Notes under the pieces: generated by a model
Databases searched by the model: none
The model's input: only the letters and a program-made list of their open reading frames with translations
What the model was told of the DNA's origin: nothing
NCBI RefSeq assembly: GCF_002850745.1
Contig: NZ_KZ559467.1
Location: 658,510 to 722,509, forward strand
Origin: Nonomuraea indica
GTDB taxonomy: Bacteria; Actinomycetota; Actinomycetes; Streptosporangiales; Streptosporangiaceae
Direction of reading: 5' to 3'
Length of the DNA: 64,000 nucleotides
Translations under genes and position numbers: made by a program
Part shown: positions 1 to 8,865 of the stretch, piece after piece
Numbering within the stretch: the stretch's first letter is position 1
Layout of the letters: each line of letters begins with the position of its first letter

Positions 1-321
1 GCGGTCGTCCCGATCTGGCGGCGGCCGTGGATGGTCGTCGGCCGTGACACGTTCACCGGCGACGTGCTGGCGCGGCTGGGCGTCGACAACCTGTACGCGG
101 GCCACGCCGAGCGCTACCCCAAGGTGCCGCTGCCGGAGCTGGTGGCGCGGTCACCCGACCTCGTGGTGCTGCCCGACGAGCCGTACGCGTTCTCCGCCGC
201 CGACGGCCCCGAGTGCTTCCCGGACCTGCGCTGCGTCCTGGTGAGCGGCCGAGACCTGACCTGGTACGGGCCCTCCCTCGTCGAGGCGCGCGCCCGCCTG
301 GAGGCGGCCCTCGCCGGGTGA
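1..321 (+). CDS. Helical-backbone metal-chelate binding protein, C-terminal part
   Basis: The gene is open at the left edge of the window, so only the last 106 residues are seen. They read through VVGRDTFTGDVLARLGVDNL, a YPKVPLPELVARSPDLVVLP segment and an LVSGRDLTWYGPSLVEARARL tail. This matches the C-terminal lobe of the periplasmic-binding fold used for cobalamin, haem and ferric-siderophore uptake and by its orphan relatives. The role would be to capture a metal chelate outside the membrane. No partner permease is in the window, and signal peptide or lipobox cannot be judged. A GC-rich hairpin follows immediately. Confidence 0.7.
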   Translation, partial: AVVPIWRRPWMVVGRDTFTGDVLARLGVDNLYAGHAERYPKVPLPELVARSPDLVVLPDEPYAFSAADGPECFPDLRCVLVSGRDLTWYGPSLVEARARLEAALAG

Positions 322-326
322 CCCGG

Positions 327-344
327 CCGCCGGCCCGCCGGCGG
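327..344. terminator. GC hairpin between convergent genes
   Basis: A perfect 8-bp inverted repeat, ccgccggc/gccggcgg with a 2-nt loop, lies in the 45-bp gap between the metal-binding protein and the convergent ROK gene. There is no T-tract, as is common for actinomycete terminators. It could serve both strands. The call rests on position and symmetry only. Confidence 0.45.
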
Positions 345-366
345 ACCCGGCCGGGCCGCCCGGGCG

Positions 367-1545
367 TCAGGAGGCGGGGGTCCTGGCGCGGCCGCGGGGC
401 AGGCCGCCCGCGGCCAGGGCGGCGTCGACGGACTCGGGGCTGAGCACGTGCTCCATGACGATCACCGCCGTGCCCACGATCCCCGCGCGCCGCCCCAGGG
501 AACTGGTGGCGATCTCCAGGTTGCGGGTCGTGTAGGGCAGGCTGCGGCTGTAGACGCTCTCCCTGATGCCCGTCAGGTAGTGCTCGCGGGTCTCGGCCAT
601 GTCGCCGCCCAGCACCAGCACGCCGGGGTTGAGCAGGCTGACGGCCGTGGCCAGGAGGACGCCGAGCGTGCGGCCCGCCTCCTGGGTGCGGGCGATCGCC
701 GTGGGGTCGCCCGCGTGCACCAGGCGCACCACGTCGCTGCTGGCCTGCTGCCCCAGGTCGCGCGCCAGGGCGTGGCCGCTGGCCAGCGAGGCGACGCAGC
801 CGCGCGAGCCGCAGGTGCACACCCGGTCGTCGCTCATCCGCAGCCGGACGTGCCCGATGTTGCCGGCGGCCTCCTCGGCGCCGCGGTAGATCCTGCCGTC
901 GAGGATGACGCCCGTCCCGATGCCGGTGGAGACCTTGACGAGCACCAGGGCGCGGGTGCGGCGCCACGAGGACCACCACTCGCCGAGCGCCATCGCGTTG
1001 GCGTCGTTCTCCACCAGGATCGGCACGTCGAAGTCCGCCCGCAGCGCCTCGCCGATGGGGTGGTCGTCCCAGCCCGGCATCAGGAACGACCTGACGACCT
1101 TGCCCGCCGTGTGGTCGACCGAGCCGGGCAGGTCGATGCCGATGCCGCAGACGTGCTCCCGGGGCCTGCCGGCCCGGTCGAGCAGCCGCTGGAACGCCTC
1201 CCGCACCCATGACAGGACGGCGTCCGGCCCTCGCTCGATGCGCATCTCGATGCGCTCCTCGACCAGGGGGCGGGCCGCGAGGTCGGTGAGCGCGACGTGC
1301 GCGTGGCCGGCGCCGAGGTCGGCCACGAGCACCAGCCGGCTGGTGGCGTCGATGTCGAGCACCGAGGGCGGTCGCCCGCCCCCGGAGCTCTCGACGCCCG
1401 ACTCGTGGATGTAGCCGGCCTCGATCAGCCGGTCGACCCGGTCGGTGATCGTCGAGCGGGACAGGCCGGTGTGGTCGATGAGTGCCTTGCGGGTACGGCA
1501 GGAGCCATCGCGGATGAGCTGGAGGATCTGCCCTGCCGTCAGCAT
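367..1545 (-). CDS. ROK family transcriptional regulator
   Basis: A 392-residue protein with an N-terminal winged helix (about residues 1-65, with TGLSRSTITDRVDRLIEAGYI as the recognition helix region) and a ROK sugar-kinase-like domain. The ROK signature runs STGIGTGVILDGRIYRGAEE, followed by GNIGHV and the zinc-binding CTCGSRGC. The residue after the last Cys of this motif is Ala where Glu is often seen. Such proteins usually repress sugar genes and are released by the sugar or its phosphate. It is the last gene of the minus-strand transport operon, only 3 bp after the permease, so it probably controls that operon and the divergent arm through palindromes near 5.68 kb. Confidence 0.9.
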   Translation of the reverse strand: MLTAGQILQLIRDGSCRTRKALIDHTGLSRSTITDRVDRLIEAGYIHESGVESSGGGRPPSVLDIDATSRLVLVADLGAGHAHVALTDLAARPLVEERIEMRIERGPDAVLSWVREAFQRLLDRAGRPREHVCGIGIDLPGSVDHTAGKVVRSFLMPGWDDHPIGEALRADFDVPILVENDANAMALGEWWSSWRRTRALVLVKVSTGIGTGVILDGRIYRGAEEAAGNIGHVRLRMSDDRVCTCGSRGCVASLASGHALARDLGQQASSDVVRLVHAGDPTAIARTQEAGRTLGVLLATAVSLLNPGVLVLGGDMAETREHYLTGIRESVYSRSLPYTTRNLEIATSSLGRRAGIVGTAVIVMEHVLSPESVDAALAAGGLPRGRARTPAS

Positions 1546-1548
1546 CGA

Positions 1549-2406
1549 TTACCCTTTCTCGGCTCCCGCCGTGAGGCCCTCCGTCAGCAGCCGCTCACTG
1601 GCGAAGAATATGATCACGATGGGCAGTGTCAGAACCACCGATCCTGCCATGAGCACAGTGGTCGGGATCTCGATACTGCCCGCGAGCTGGGAGAGCCCCA
1701 GGGAGACCGTCCAGCTCTCCCGCCTCTCGACGAGGAAGAGCAGGGCGAACAGGAACTCGTTCCAGGCGATCATGAACGCGTAGAGGCCGGTCGCCATGAG
1801 CGCGGGCTTGGACAGCGGCAGCACCACCCGCCAGATGGTCGACAGGCGCGTGCACCCGTCGATCGCCGCCGCCTCCTCCACGCTCTGCGGCACGGTCTCG
1901 AAGTAGTTGCGGAGCATGTATACCGTGACCGGCACCGTCTGCGCGATATAGACGAGGATCAGGCCGACCAGAGATCCGCGCAGCCCGAGCATCGTGAAGA
2001 GCACGAACAGCGGGATGGCCAGCACGATCGCCGGGAACAGGTACACGGCGAGGAACAGGAAATGCACCTGGCGCCGCCCGAAGAAGCGCAGCCGCGCCAC
2101 CGCGTACGCGCCCGGGATCGAGATCAGCAGCGTGGCCGCCACCGACACCGCCGACACGACGAGGCTGTTGCGCAGGAACGTGAGGAACCCCTGCCGGGTC
2201 AGCACGTCGACGTAGGTGTCGAGGGTGAAGGCGCTCGGCCACAGCGATCCGGGGTCGAGGATCAGCTCCTGGATGTCGCGTACCGACAGCATCACCATGT
2301 AGACGAACGGGAACGCGGTGACCAGGAAGAGGACGGCGATCACCAGCGGCCGGAGCACCCGCAGCGCCCCGCGCTCGACCCTATCCCTGCTCGGCACGTT
2401 CGCCAC
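1549..2406 (-). CDS. Carbohydrate ABC transporter permease (MalG type)
   Basis: A 285-residue inner-membrane protein with about six hydrophobic segments. It carries the cytoplasmic EAA loop (EAAAIDGCTRLSTIWRVVLP) that docks on the ATPase. It is one half of the membrane channel of a CUT1-type sugar importer. The GTG start lies inside the upstream permease gene (26-bp overlap), so the two are translationally coupled. No ATP-binding subunit is encoded here; CUT1 systems in actinomycetes often share one MsiK-type ATPase encoded elsewhere. Confidence 0.92.
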   Translation of the reverse strand: MANVPSRDRVERGALRVLRPLVIAVLFLVTAFPFVYMVMLSVRDIQELILDPGSLWPSAFTLDTYVDVLTRQGFLTFLRNSLVVSAVSVAATLLISIPGAYAVARLRFFGRRQVHFLFLAVYLFPAIVLAIPLFVLFTMLGLRGSLVGLILVYIAQTVPVTVYMLRNYFETVPQSVEEAAAIDGCTRLSTIWRVVLPLSKPALMATGLYAFMIAWNEFLFALLFLVERRESWTVSLGLSQLAGSIEIPTTVLMAGSVVLTLPIVIIFFASERLLTEGLTAGAEKG

Positions 2407-3298
2407 CTCCGAAGAACCTCAGGTAGACGACCAGGAAGACCACCAGCACCACCGCGAGCACGATGGCCTGCGCGGCCGAGGCGCCGATGTCGTCGCGGGC
2501 GGTGAGGAAGTTGTAGACCCGCACGCTGACCACCTCGGTGCCCGCGCCGCCGCCGGTGAGCAGGTAGACGTCGTCGAACTTGGTGAAGGTGAACACGAAG
2601 CGCAGCACCGACAGCAGCGCGATGATCCGCCAGAGCTGCGGCATGATCACGTAGCGGAAGCGCTGCGTCGGCGTGGCCCCGTCCACCACGGCCGCCTCGT
2701 CCAGCTCGGCGGGCAGCGCCTGGAGCCGGGCCAGGATGAACAGGAACGCGAACGGGAAGTACCGCCACGCCTCGAACGCGATCACGGTCAGCAGCGCCAC
2801 CGGCACCTCGATGCCGAGGAAGGTGCCCTTGGCCTGGCTGAGGAAGGCGATCGGCTGGCTGAGCCAGGTGTTGACGATGCCGTACTGGGGGTTGAGCATC
2901 GTCTCCCACAGGAACGCCACGGCCACCACCGGCGCCACGTACGGCACCAGGATCGAGGCCCTGACCAGGGTCCGGCCGCGGAATTTGTCGCGCAGCGCCA
3001 GTGCGGCCACCAGCCCGATCGCGATGGACAGCGCCGTGCCCGCCACGGTGTAGACGAGCGTGTTGACCAGCGCCGACCAGAAGCCCGGCTCGGCCAGCAC
3101 GTACGAGAAGTTCTCCAGCGTGTAGCGGCCGAACAGGCCCGCCCGCCGGATGTTGATCAGCCGGACGTCCTGGAACGCCAGCATGATCGCCCAGAGCAGC
3201 GGCAGCACCACCACGACGATCGTGATGACCAGGGTGGGGGAGATCAGCGCGAGTCCCGCCCTGCCCTCCTGCTCGCGAAGCGTCCGGACACGCCTCAC
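2381..3298 (-). CDS. Sugar ABC transporter permease (MalF type)
   Basis: A 305-residue membrane protein with six predicted transmembrane stretches and the EAA loop EAAVVDGATPTQRFRYVIMP. It pairs with the downstream MalG-type subunit. It starts at a GTG 37 bp after the solute-binding protein gene and has no large periplasmic insert, unlike the second MalF-type permease in this window (31.4-32.8 kb). The substrate cannot be read from the sequence; the neighbouring epimerases and dehydrogenases suggest a glycoside or sugar derivative. Confidence 0.92.
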   Translation of the reverse strand: MRRVRTLREQEGRAGLALISPTLVITIVVVVLPLLWAIMLAFQDVRLINIRRAGLFGRYTLENFSYVLAEPGFWSALVNTLVYTVAGTALSIAIGLVAALALRDKFRGRTLVRASILVPYVAPVVAVAFLWETMLNPQYGIVNTWLSQPIAFLSQAKGTFLGIEVPVALLTVIAFEAWRYFPFAFLFILARLQALPAELDEAAVVDGATPTQRFRYVIMPQLWRIIALLSVLRFVFTFTKFDDVYLLTGGGAGTEVVSVRVYNFLTARDDIGASAAQAIVLAVVLVVFLVVYLRFFGGGERAEQG

Positions 3299-3335
3299 CG
3301 GGCACCTCCTCCGAAGGCGCCCCGTACGCGGGCCG

Positions 3336-4700
3336 TCACTGGCGGATCCCGCGCTTGATGGTCTCCACGTCGGTCTTGGCCTGCGCGGCGGCCGCCTCGG
3401 GGGTGAGGGCGCCCTCCACGACCTGGCTGAGCGCCTTCGGCACCGGCAGCTCGCCCATGGTGGCGCCCACGAGCTTGCCCTGGCCCTGCGCGATGCCCCA
3501 GCGGGCGAAGGTGTCGGGGCTGGCGCGCAGCGCGTCGAGCACGGCGGCCGGGTAGACGTCGGCGAGCGGCTTCTTGGTGTCCACCCCGGCGGGCAGCTTG
3601 TTCCACGTGTCCGCGAAGCCCTTGCGGGTCGGGAACTTGCCCTCGGGCGCCATCCCGATCCACCGCTCGTAGCCCTCGTTCATGGCGAACGAGATCCACT
3701 TGGCGGCGGGGTCCTTGGCCGCCTCACTGGTCACCACCCATGAGACGATCTCGCCGTACTGCGCGGGCTCGCTCGCGTCGGGCCCCTTCAGCGCGGTGAC
3801 GACCCCGGTGTTCTCGGCCAGCCACTCGGGGTCGGCGCGGCACTCCTGGCAGCTCGGCAGCGCGTCCTTCCGCAGCCCGGCCAGCTCGTCGAGGATGAAC
3901 GAGGACCAGATGGTCATCGCGGCCTTGCCGGAGAAGTACGTCGCGCGGGTGGAGTCGACGTCCTGCTTGCCCTTGACGGAGTAGTCGCGGGCCAGCCCGG
4001 TGTAGAAGGAGATCGCCCGGACGCACTGCGGCGAGCCGAGCGTGACGTTGCCCGCGTCGTCCACGAGCTGACAGCCGTTGGCCAGGGCCACGTGCTCGAA
4101 GCTCTGCGCCGTGAACGTGTCCTTGGGGGCGATGGCCAGCGTGATGCCGGCCATCCCGGCCGTGTTGAGCTTCTTCGCCGCCGCCTCCACCGCCTCGTAG
4201 GTCTCGGGCGGCTGCAGGCCCGCCTTGTCGAACAGGTCCTTGCGGTAGAGGAGCAGCTGCGCCCAGCCGTCACTGGGCACACCGAGCAGCTTGCCGTCGG
4301 AGGTGGTGAGTTCGAGGGCGCGCGGTGAGAACGTGTCGCGCCCGAGCTGGCCGACGACCTTGGCGGGCGTCTCGGTGTCGAGCAGGTCGTTGGTCTCCAG
4401 CTCCCGCACGGCCGCCAGCGGCAGGGCCCCGATGACGTCGGGCAGCTTGCCGGCCGCCGCGGCCGAGGTGACGACCTGGCTGAACTGGTCCTCGGCGACG
4501 CCCACGAGGTTGACCTTGATGCCGGTCTTCTTCGTGAAGTCGGCCGCCATCTGTTTCTGGACGGCCATCCGGTCCTCGAGGTTCTCCTCGGTCCAGACGG
4601 TGATCTCGTTCGCGGCCGTCTCACTGTCGTCGCCGCAGGCGGCCAGCGTGGCCGCGGCCAGCACTGCGGCGGAGAGAACGGCGGTGACCTTGTTGGGCAT
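3336..4700 (-). CDS. Extracellular sugar-binding lipoprotein
   Basis: The ATG at 4700 is preferred over upstream alternatives because it has GGAGGAG a few bases upstream and begins a clean lipoprotein signal peptide (MPNKVTAVLSAAVL, lipobox LAAC, mature Cys followed by GDDSE). About 454 residues. The rest is a type-1 extracellular solute-binding domain, with EITVWTEEN at its start and a C-terminal LTPEAAAAQAKTDVE segment. It is lipid-anchored outside the membrane and delivers substrate to the two permeases. It lies 31 bp downstream of the epimerase gene in the same operon. Confidence 0.9.
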   Translation of the reverse strand: MPNKVTAVLSAAVLAAATLAACGDDSETAANEITVWTEENLEDRMAVQKQMAADFTKKTGIKVNLVGVAEDQFSQVVTSAAAAGKLPDVIGALPLAAVRELETNDLLDTETPAKVVGQLGRDTFSPRALELTTSDGKLLGVPSDGWAQLLLYRKDLFDKAGLQPPETYEAVEAAAKKLNTAGMAGITLAIAPKDTFTAQSFEHVALANGCQLVDDAGNVTLGSPQCVRAISFYTGLARDYSVKGKQDVDSTRATYFSGKAAMTIWSSFILDELAGLRKDALPSCQECRADPEWLAENTGVVTALKGPDASEPAQYGEIVSWVVTSEAAKDPAAKWISFAMNEGYERWIGMAPEGKFPTRKGFADTWNKLPAGVDTKKPLADVYPAAVLDALRASPDTFARWGIAQGQGKLVGATMGELPVPKALSQVVEGALTPEAAAAQAKTDVETIKRGIRQ

Positions 4701-4731
4701 GGCACGCTCCTCCAGAGGGGATATGCCGCCC

Positions 4732-5619
4732 TTACCCCCTGACAAGATGGCGCAACGTCCCGTAAGCGATACCGAGACCGGTCTGTACTCTCTCCGTGCT
4801 GCCGCTGTGGACGTGGTCCTCGTGCTCGACCGAGACCACGCCGTCGTACCCGCCCTCGCGGAGCGCGCCGATCACCATCCGCCAGTCGATCTGGCCCAGC
4901 CCCGGCACCCGGAACCGGTACCAGCCCTTCTCGCCGCTGATCGGCCCGTAGAAGCCGAAGCGGTTGATCGTGCCCGGCAGGATCTCGGTGTCCTTCGCCT
5001 GCACGTGCGCGATCTCGGAGACGTACGGCATGACGGCCGCCACCGGGTCGATCCCCAGGGCCACCAGGTGCGACGGGTCGTAGTTGAGCTTGAGCCCGAG
5101 CGTGAACATCCACTCCCACAGCTCGGGGGAGTAGGCGAGGTTGCCGGGATAGCCGTCGGGGTGCCAGCTCTTCATGACGCAGTTCTCGATCACGATCTCG
5201 ACCCCGCGGTCGCGCGCGTACGCGACCAGGGGAGGGAACACGCGGGCGGCCCGATCGAGGTTGTCGCGGACGGACAGGCCGGGGTCGCGCCCGACGAACG
5301 TGCCCACGGTCGGGCACCCGAGCGCGGCGGCCGCGTCGACGCATCTGCGCAGGTGGGCGTTCACCTGCTCCCCTGCCTGAGGGTGCAGATTGTTCTCGTA
5401 GTAGGCGATCGAGGAAAGGGCGAGTCCGGTCTCTGCGAAGATTCGCCCGACTCGCTCCTGTTCAGCTTGGTCAAAAGTATCTACTCTGATGTGATTTCGG
5501 TCGTCCGGAGAAGGCCATCCGGCCACCTCCAAAGCCTCGAAGCCCTGGTCGGCCGCCCATCGGGCGATGTCGGCAAGATCATCTCCGGGGAGACAGGCGG
5601 TCAGGAAGCCGAGTTTCAC
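4732..5619 (-). CDS. Sugar phosphate isomerase/epimerase family TIM barrel
   Basis: The GTG at 5619 is chosen because GGAGG lies 8 nt upstream and the family typically begins MKLGFLTACLP. About 295 residues of a xylose-isomerase-like TIM barrel (AP-endonuclease-2 fold). Metal-ligand candidates are the Glu in VIENC, the Asp and His in YDPSHL, the His in HVQAKD, and the Glu in VSVEHED. It is the first gene of the minus-strand transporter operon. Family members isomerise or epimerise sugars, and some act on 3-keto sugars. Substrate unknown. Confidence 0.85.
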   Translation of the reverse strand: MKLGFLTACLPGDDLADIARWAADQGFEALEVAGWPSPDDRNHIRVDTFDQAEQERVGRIFAETGLALSSIAYYENNLHPQAGEQVNAHLRRCVDAAAALGCPTVGTFVGRDPGLSVRDNLDRAARVFPPLVAYARDRGVEIVIENCVMKSWHPDGYPGNLAYSPELWEWMFTLGLKLNYDPSHLVALGIDPVAAVMPYVSEIAHVQAKDTEILPGTINRFGFYGPISGEKGWYRFRVPGLGQIDWRMVIGALREGGYDGVVSVEHEDHVHSGSTERVQTGLGIAYGTLRHLVRG

Positions 5620-5671
5620 AGGGAACCTCCGTCGAAGTCGTAGACTTACGAGTGTTCTTGGCGCAACTATG

Positions 5672-5697
5672 GTTTGCAAACAAGCACTAAAGCTTTA
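5672..5697. promoter_or_regulatory. Twin palindromes in divergent sugar-locus promoter
   Basis: Two perfect 10-bp palindromes, gtttgcaaac (5672-5681) and taaagcttta (5688-5697), lie 16 bp apart centre to centre. They sit in the 112-bp gap between the divergent epimerase and MDR dehydrogenase genes, in a locally AT-rich stretch. Position and symmetry suit an operator for the ROK regulator encoded in the left arm. The regulator assignment is inference. Confidence 0.5.
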
Positions 5698-5731
5698 CCT
5701 TCTGCATGATCAGCAAACTGAAGTGTGGGAA

Positions 5732-6760
5732 ATGCACGTCATCACCTTTCAAGAGCCGGGCCTCGTCCACCTTGGCCTCGAGCAGCCCGCCCCGCTGGAG
5801 CCGGGCAGCGTGCGGGTCCGCACGATCTACTCCGGGGTCTCCGCGGGCACGGAGCTGACCGCCTACCGCGGCACCAACCCCTACCTGACCCGCAAGTGGG
5901 ACATCGAACGCCGGCTCTTCGTCGAGGGGCAGACGCATGCCTACCCGCTCGCCGGATGGGGTTATCAGGAGGTGGGCGAGGTGGTGGAGGCGGCTCCCGA
6001 CGTCGCCGACCCGCCCGTGGGCAGCATCGTGTGGGGCATCTGGGGCCACCGCGCCGAGGCCGTCGTCCCGGCCGCCAAGCTCACCGGTCACGTGCTCCCG
6101 CCCGGCGCCGACCCGCTGAGCGGTGTCTTCGCCCGCGTCGGCGCCATCGCCATGAACGCCGTGCACGCGGCCGACCTGCACATCGGCGACCAGATCGCGA
6201 TCTTCGGACAGGGCGTCATCGGCCTGCTCGCCACCCGCATGGCCGTGCTCAGCGGCGCCCGGGTGGTCGCGGCCGACGCCATCCCGGCCCGGCTCGAACT
6301 GGCCCGCGACTACGGCGCCGCCGAGACGTTCGACGTGCGGGCGGGCTCGGTCGCGGAGTTCATGCGCAAGCGCATCGAGGGCGCCGACACCGTCATCGAG
6401 CTGAGCGGCAGCCACCAGGGCCTGCACGAGGCCATCAGGACGGTCCGCAAGGGCGGCCGGGTCGTCGCCGCCGGCTTCTACCAGGGCGACGGCATCGGGC
6501 TGCGCCTCGGCGAGGAGTTCCACCACAACCAGGTGCAGCTCGTCTCCTCCCAGATCGGCGGGGTGGCCTCCTGGCTGGCGCACCGCTGGGACGTCGAGCG
6601 CATGCAGCGCACCTTCATGGAGCTGGTGCACCGGGCCGAGATCGACGTCCTCGACCTGGTCAGCCACGTCGTCCCCGTCGCCGAGGCCGCCGCCGCCTAC
6701 GAGCTGCTCGACAAGCACCCGTCAGATGTACTCCAGCTCGTCTTCCGATTCGAGGAGTGA
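5732..6760 (+). CDS. MDR superfamily (zinc-type alcohol) dehydrogenase
   Basis: A 342-residue medium-chain dehydrogenase/reductase starting at the ATG of MHVITFQEPGLVHLG. The N-terminal GroES-like domain has GVSAGTELTAYRG where classical zinc enzymes have Cys-Gly-x-Asp, so the catalytic zinc ligand is absent. The nucleotide-binding part has FGQGVIGLL and an acidic residue ending the second strand (VVAADAIPARLELA), suggesting NAD. BchC-like dehydrogenases share this SxGTE motif. It is a paralogue of the product at 8734-9837. It is first in the right-hand arm and is followed after 3 bp by an epimerase. Confidence 0.85.
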   Translation: MHVITFQEPGLVHLGLEQPAPLEPGSVRVRTIYSGVSAGTELTAYRGTNPYLTRKWDIERRLFVEGQTHAYPLAGWGYQEVGEVVEAAPDVADPPVGSIVWGIWGHRAEAVVPAAKLTGHVLPPGADPLSGVFARVGAIAMNAVHAADLHIGDQIAIFGQGVIGLLATRMAVLSGARVVAADAIPARLELARDYGAAETFDVRAGSVAEFMRKRIEGADTVIELSGSHQGLHEAIRTVRKGGRVVAAGFYQGDGIGLRLGEEFHHNQVQLVSSQIGGVASWLAHRWDVERMQRTFMELVHRAEIDVLDLVSHVVPVAEAAAAYELLDKHPSDVLQLVFRFEE

Positions 6761-6763
6761 CAC

Positions 6764-7549
6764 GTGAAGCTTTCCGTCCAGGAGCAGCTTCTGCCCGGCC
6801 GCACCCTGCAGGAGAAGTTCGCCTTCGCGGTGGAGGCCGGCTTCGACGCCATCGAGCTGCGCGGCAAGGGGGACTTCCACTTCGCCGGTCGCTTGACGGA
6901 GCTCAAGCGGGCGCTGGCCGACGGCGTGGTCATGCCGACGGTGTGCGTGGACATGCCGCACTTCATCGGTGACTTCGACCCGGCCAAGCGGACGGACGCG
7001 ATCCAGCAGCTCCGGTCGCAGCTCACCGTCATCGCCGAGCTGGGCGGCATCGGCGTGATGACCCCCGCCTCCTGGGGGCAGTTCTCCCGCCGGCTCCCCC
7101 CGTTCGAGCCGCCGCGCAGCGCCCACGAGGACCGCGAGGTGCTCACCGAGGCCCTCGGCGTGCTCGGCGAGCACGCCCAGCGCAACGGCGTGCTGATCAT
7201 GCTGGAGCCGCTCAACCGGTACGAGAACCACATGGTCAACACGCTGGCCGAGGCGGTCTCCTACTGCGCCATGGACTCCATCCGGGTGGTCGGCGACACC
7301 TACCACATGAACATCGAGGAGGACGACCCCTGCCGCTCGCTGCTGGAGGCGGCGCCCTACCTCGCCCACATGCAGATCAGCGAGTCCAACCGCAACCAGC
7401 CGGGCACCGGCCACCTCGACTGGGGCGCCCAGCTCGCCGCGCTGGACGCCGCCGGCTACGACGGCTACCTCGCGCTGGAGTGCCGCCTGCGCGGCGAGCC
7501 CGAGATCGTGCTGCCCCAGACCGCAGCGTTCGTCAGGAAGTTCCTGTGA
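6764..7549 (+). CDS. Sugar phosphate isomerase/epimerase (hydroxypyruvate-isomerase-like)
   Basis: A 261-residue TIM barrel starting at GTG with GAGGAG 8 nt upstream. Likely metal ligands are the Glu in MLEPLNRYENH, the Asp and His in GDTYHMNIEEDD, the His in HMQISESNR, and the Glu in LALECRL. It has the same fold as the epimerase at 4732-5619 but is not a close duplicate. Its last codons overlap the start of the GH63-like gene. Together with the oxidoreductases it suggests stepwise oxidation and rearrangement of a sugar moiety. Confidence 0.85.
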   Translation: MKLSVQEQLLPGRTLQEKFAFAVEAGFDAIELRGKGDFHFAGRLTELKRALADGVVMPTVCVDMPHFIGDFDPAKRTDAIQQLRSQLTVIAELGGIGVMTPASWGQFSRRLPPFEPPRSAHEDREVLTEALGVLGEHAQRNGVLIMLEPLNRYENHMVNTLAEAVSYCAMDSIRVVGDTYHMNIEEDDPCRSLLEAAPYLAHMQISESNRNQPGTGHLDWGAQLAALDAAGYDGYLALECRLRGEPEIVLPQTAAFVRKFL

Positions 7550-8865
7550 TCCTCCGTGACGCCGTGCGCGTGCTGGTCGCGAACTGGGACGGCAGCTACA
7601 CCGTTCCCTCGCGCCGCCTCTACCCGCACCAGTGGAGCTGGGACTCCGCCTTCATCGCGATCGGCAACGCCCGGTGGTCGCCGCGCCGGGCCAGGGCCGA
7701 GCTGCTGACGCTGTTCGGCGCGCAGTGGCGCGACGGCCGGGTGCCGCACATCGTGTTCAACCCCGCCGTGCCCGACCGCGCCTACTTCCCCGGCCCGGAG
7801 TTCTGGGACGTGCGCGCGCCCTCCGGCTCGGCCACCTCGGGCATCGTGCAGCCGCCGGTGCACGCGCTGGCCGCCTGGCGGGTCCACCTGGCCGAGCCCG
7901 ACCCGGCGTTCCTGCGCCGGATCTATCCCCGCCTGGTCGCCCAGCAGGAGTTCCTGCGCGGGGCGCGCCGCTCGGCCGAGGGCCTGATCTCCATCGTGCA
8001 CCCCTGGGAGTCGGGCATGGACAACAGCCCGGCCTGGGACGAGCCGCTGGCCGCCGTGCAGGTGGGCACGTCCGACGTCCGGCGCAGGGACCTCGCCCAC
8101 GTCAGCGCCGACGAGCGGCCCACCGACCGCGACTACGCGCGTTACGCCGCGCTCGCCCGCGGCTACCGCGACACCGGCTACCGCCGGGCGGGTGCCTTCC
8201 GCGTCGAGGACCCCCTGTTCAACGCCGCGTACGGCGTCGCGGAGCACGCGCTGGCCAAGATCGCGCAGGTGTGCGGAGGCGACCCTGAGCCGCACCGGCG
8301 CGAGGCCGCCGCGATCACCGAGGCGATGGTCGAACACCTCTACGACGACGGCCTCTTCCACGCCCGCGACGTGCTCACCGGCTGCCTGCTGCGCTCCAAC
8401 AGCGCCGCCGGACTGGTGCCGCTCATGCTGCCCGGCCTGCCGCGCGACCTGGTCAACGAACTGGTCGGCACCGCGCTCGACAGGTTCGGGCTCAAGGACG
8501 GCGTCGTGCCGAGCTTCGCGCCGGCCGCCCCCGAGTTCGACCCCGTCCGCTACTGGCGCGGCCCGAGCTGGATCAACCTGAACTGGCTCATCTGGCAGGG
8601 GCTGCGCCGCCGCCGCCCCGACCTGGCCGGGCCGCTGGCCGAGGGCATGGTCAGGGCGGTCACCGAGTCGGGCTTCCGCGAGTACTTCGACCCGTTCAGC
8701 CTGCAGGGGCACGGCTGCCACGACTTCAGCTGGTCAGCCGCCCTCATCCTGGACGTTGTCGCAGAGCACGGCCTGGACGGCGTGCCTGCGCCGGGCCGCG
8801 AGGTCGGCGAACAGCTGGGGCGCCTCCGGGAAACCGACGACATCGGTGATCACGTGCTCACGTAG
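7546..8865 (+). CDS. GH63/MGH1-like glycoside hydrolase
   Basis: Starts at the GTG that forms a GTGA overlap with the preceding stop. About 439 residues of an (alpha/alpha)6-barrel hydrolase. YPHQWSWDSAFIAIG, HPWESGMDNSPAWDEP, YWRGPSWINLNWLIWQGL and DFSWSAALILDVV are typical of GH63 enzymes such as mannosyl- or glucosylglycerate hydrolases. The acid is probably the Asp of SGMDNSP. The segment before DFSW reads DPFSLQGHGCHDFSW, where I recall relatives having a Gly-Glu-Gly, so the usual base may be Gln here. The last 132 bp overlap the convergent dehydrogenase gene. A glucosylglycerate hydrolase role is plausible beside gpgS but unproven. Confidence 0.8.
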   Translation: MILRDAVRVLVANWDGSYTVPSRRLYPHQWSWDSAFIAIGNARWSPRRARAELLTLFGAQWRDGRVPHIVFNPAVPDRAYFPGPEFWDVRAPSGSATSGIVQPPVHALAAWRVHLAEPDPAFLRRIYPRLVAQQEFLRGARRSAEGLISIVHPWESGMDNSPAWDEPLAAVQVGTSDVRRRDLAHVSADERPTDRDYARYAALARGYRDTGYRRAGAFRVEDPLFNAAYGVAEHALAKIAQVCGGDPEPHRREAAAITEAMVEHLYDDGLFHARDVLTGCLLRSNSAAGLVPLMLPGLPRDLVNELVGTALDRFGLKDGVVPSFAPAAPEFDPVRYWRGPSWINLNWLIWQGLRRRRPDLAGPLAEGMVRAVTESGFREYFDPFSLQGHGCHDFSWSAALILDVVAEHGLDGVPAPGREVGEQLGRLRETDDIGDHVLT

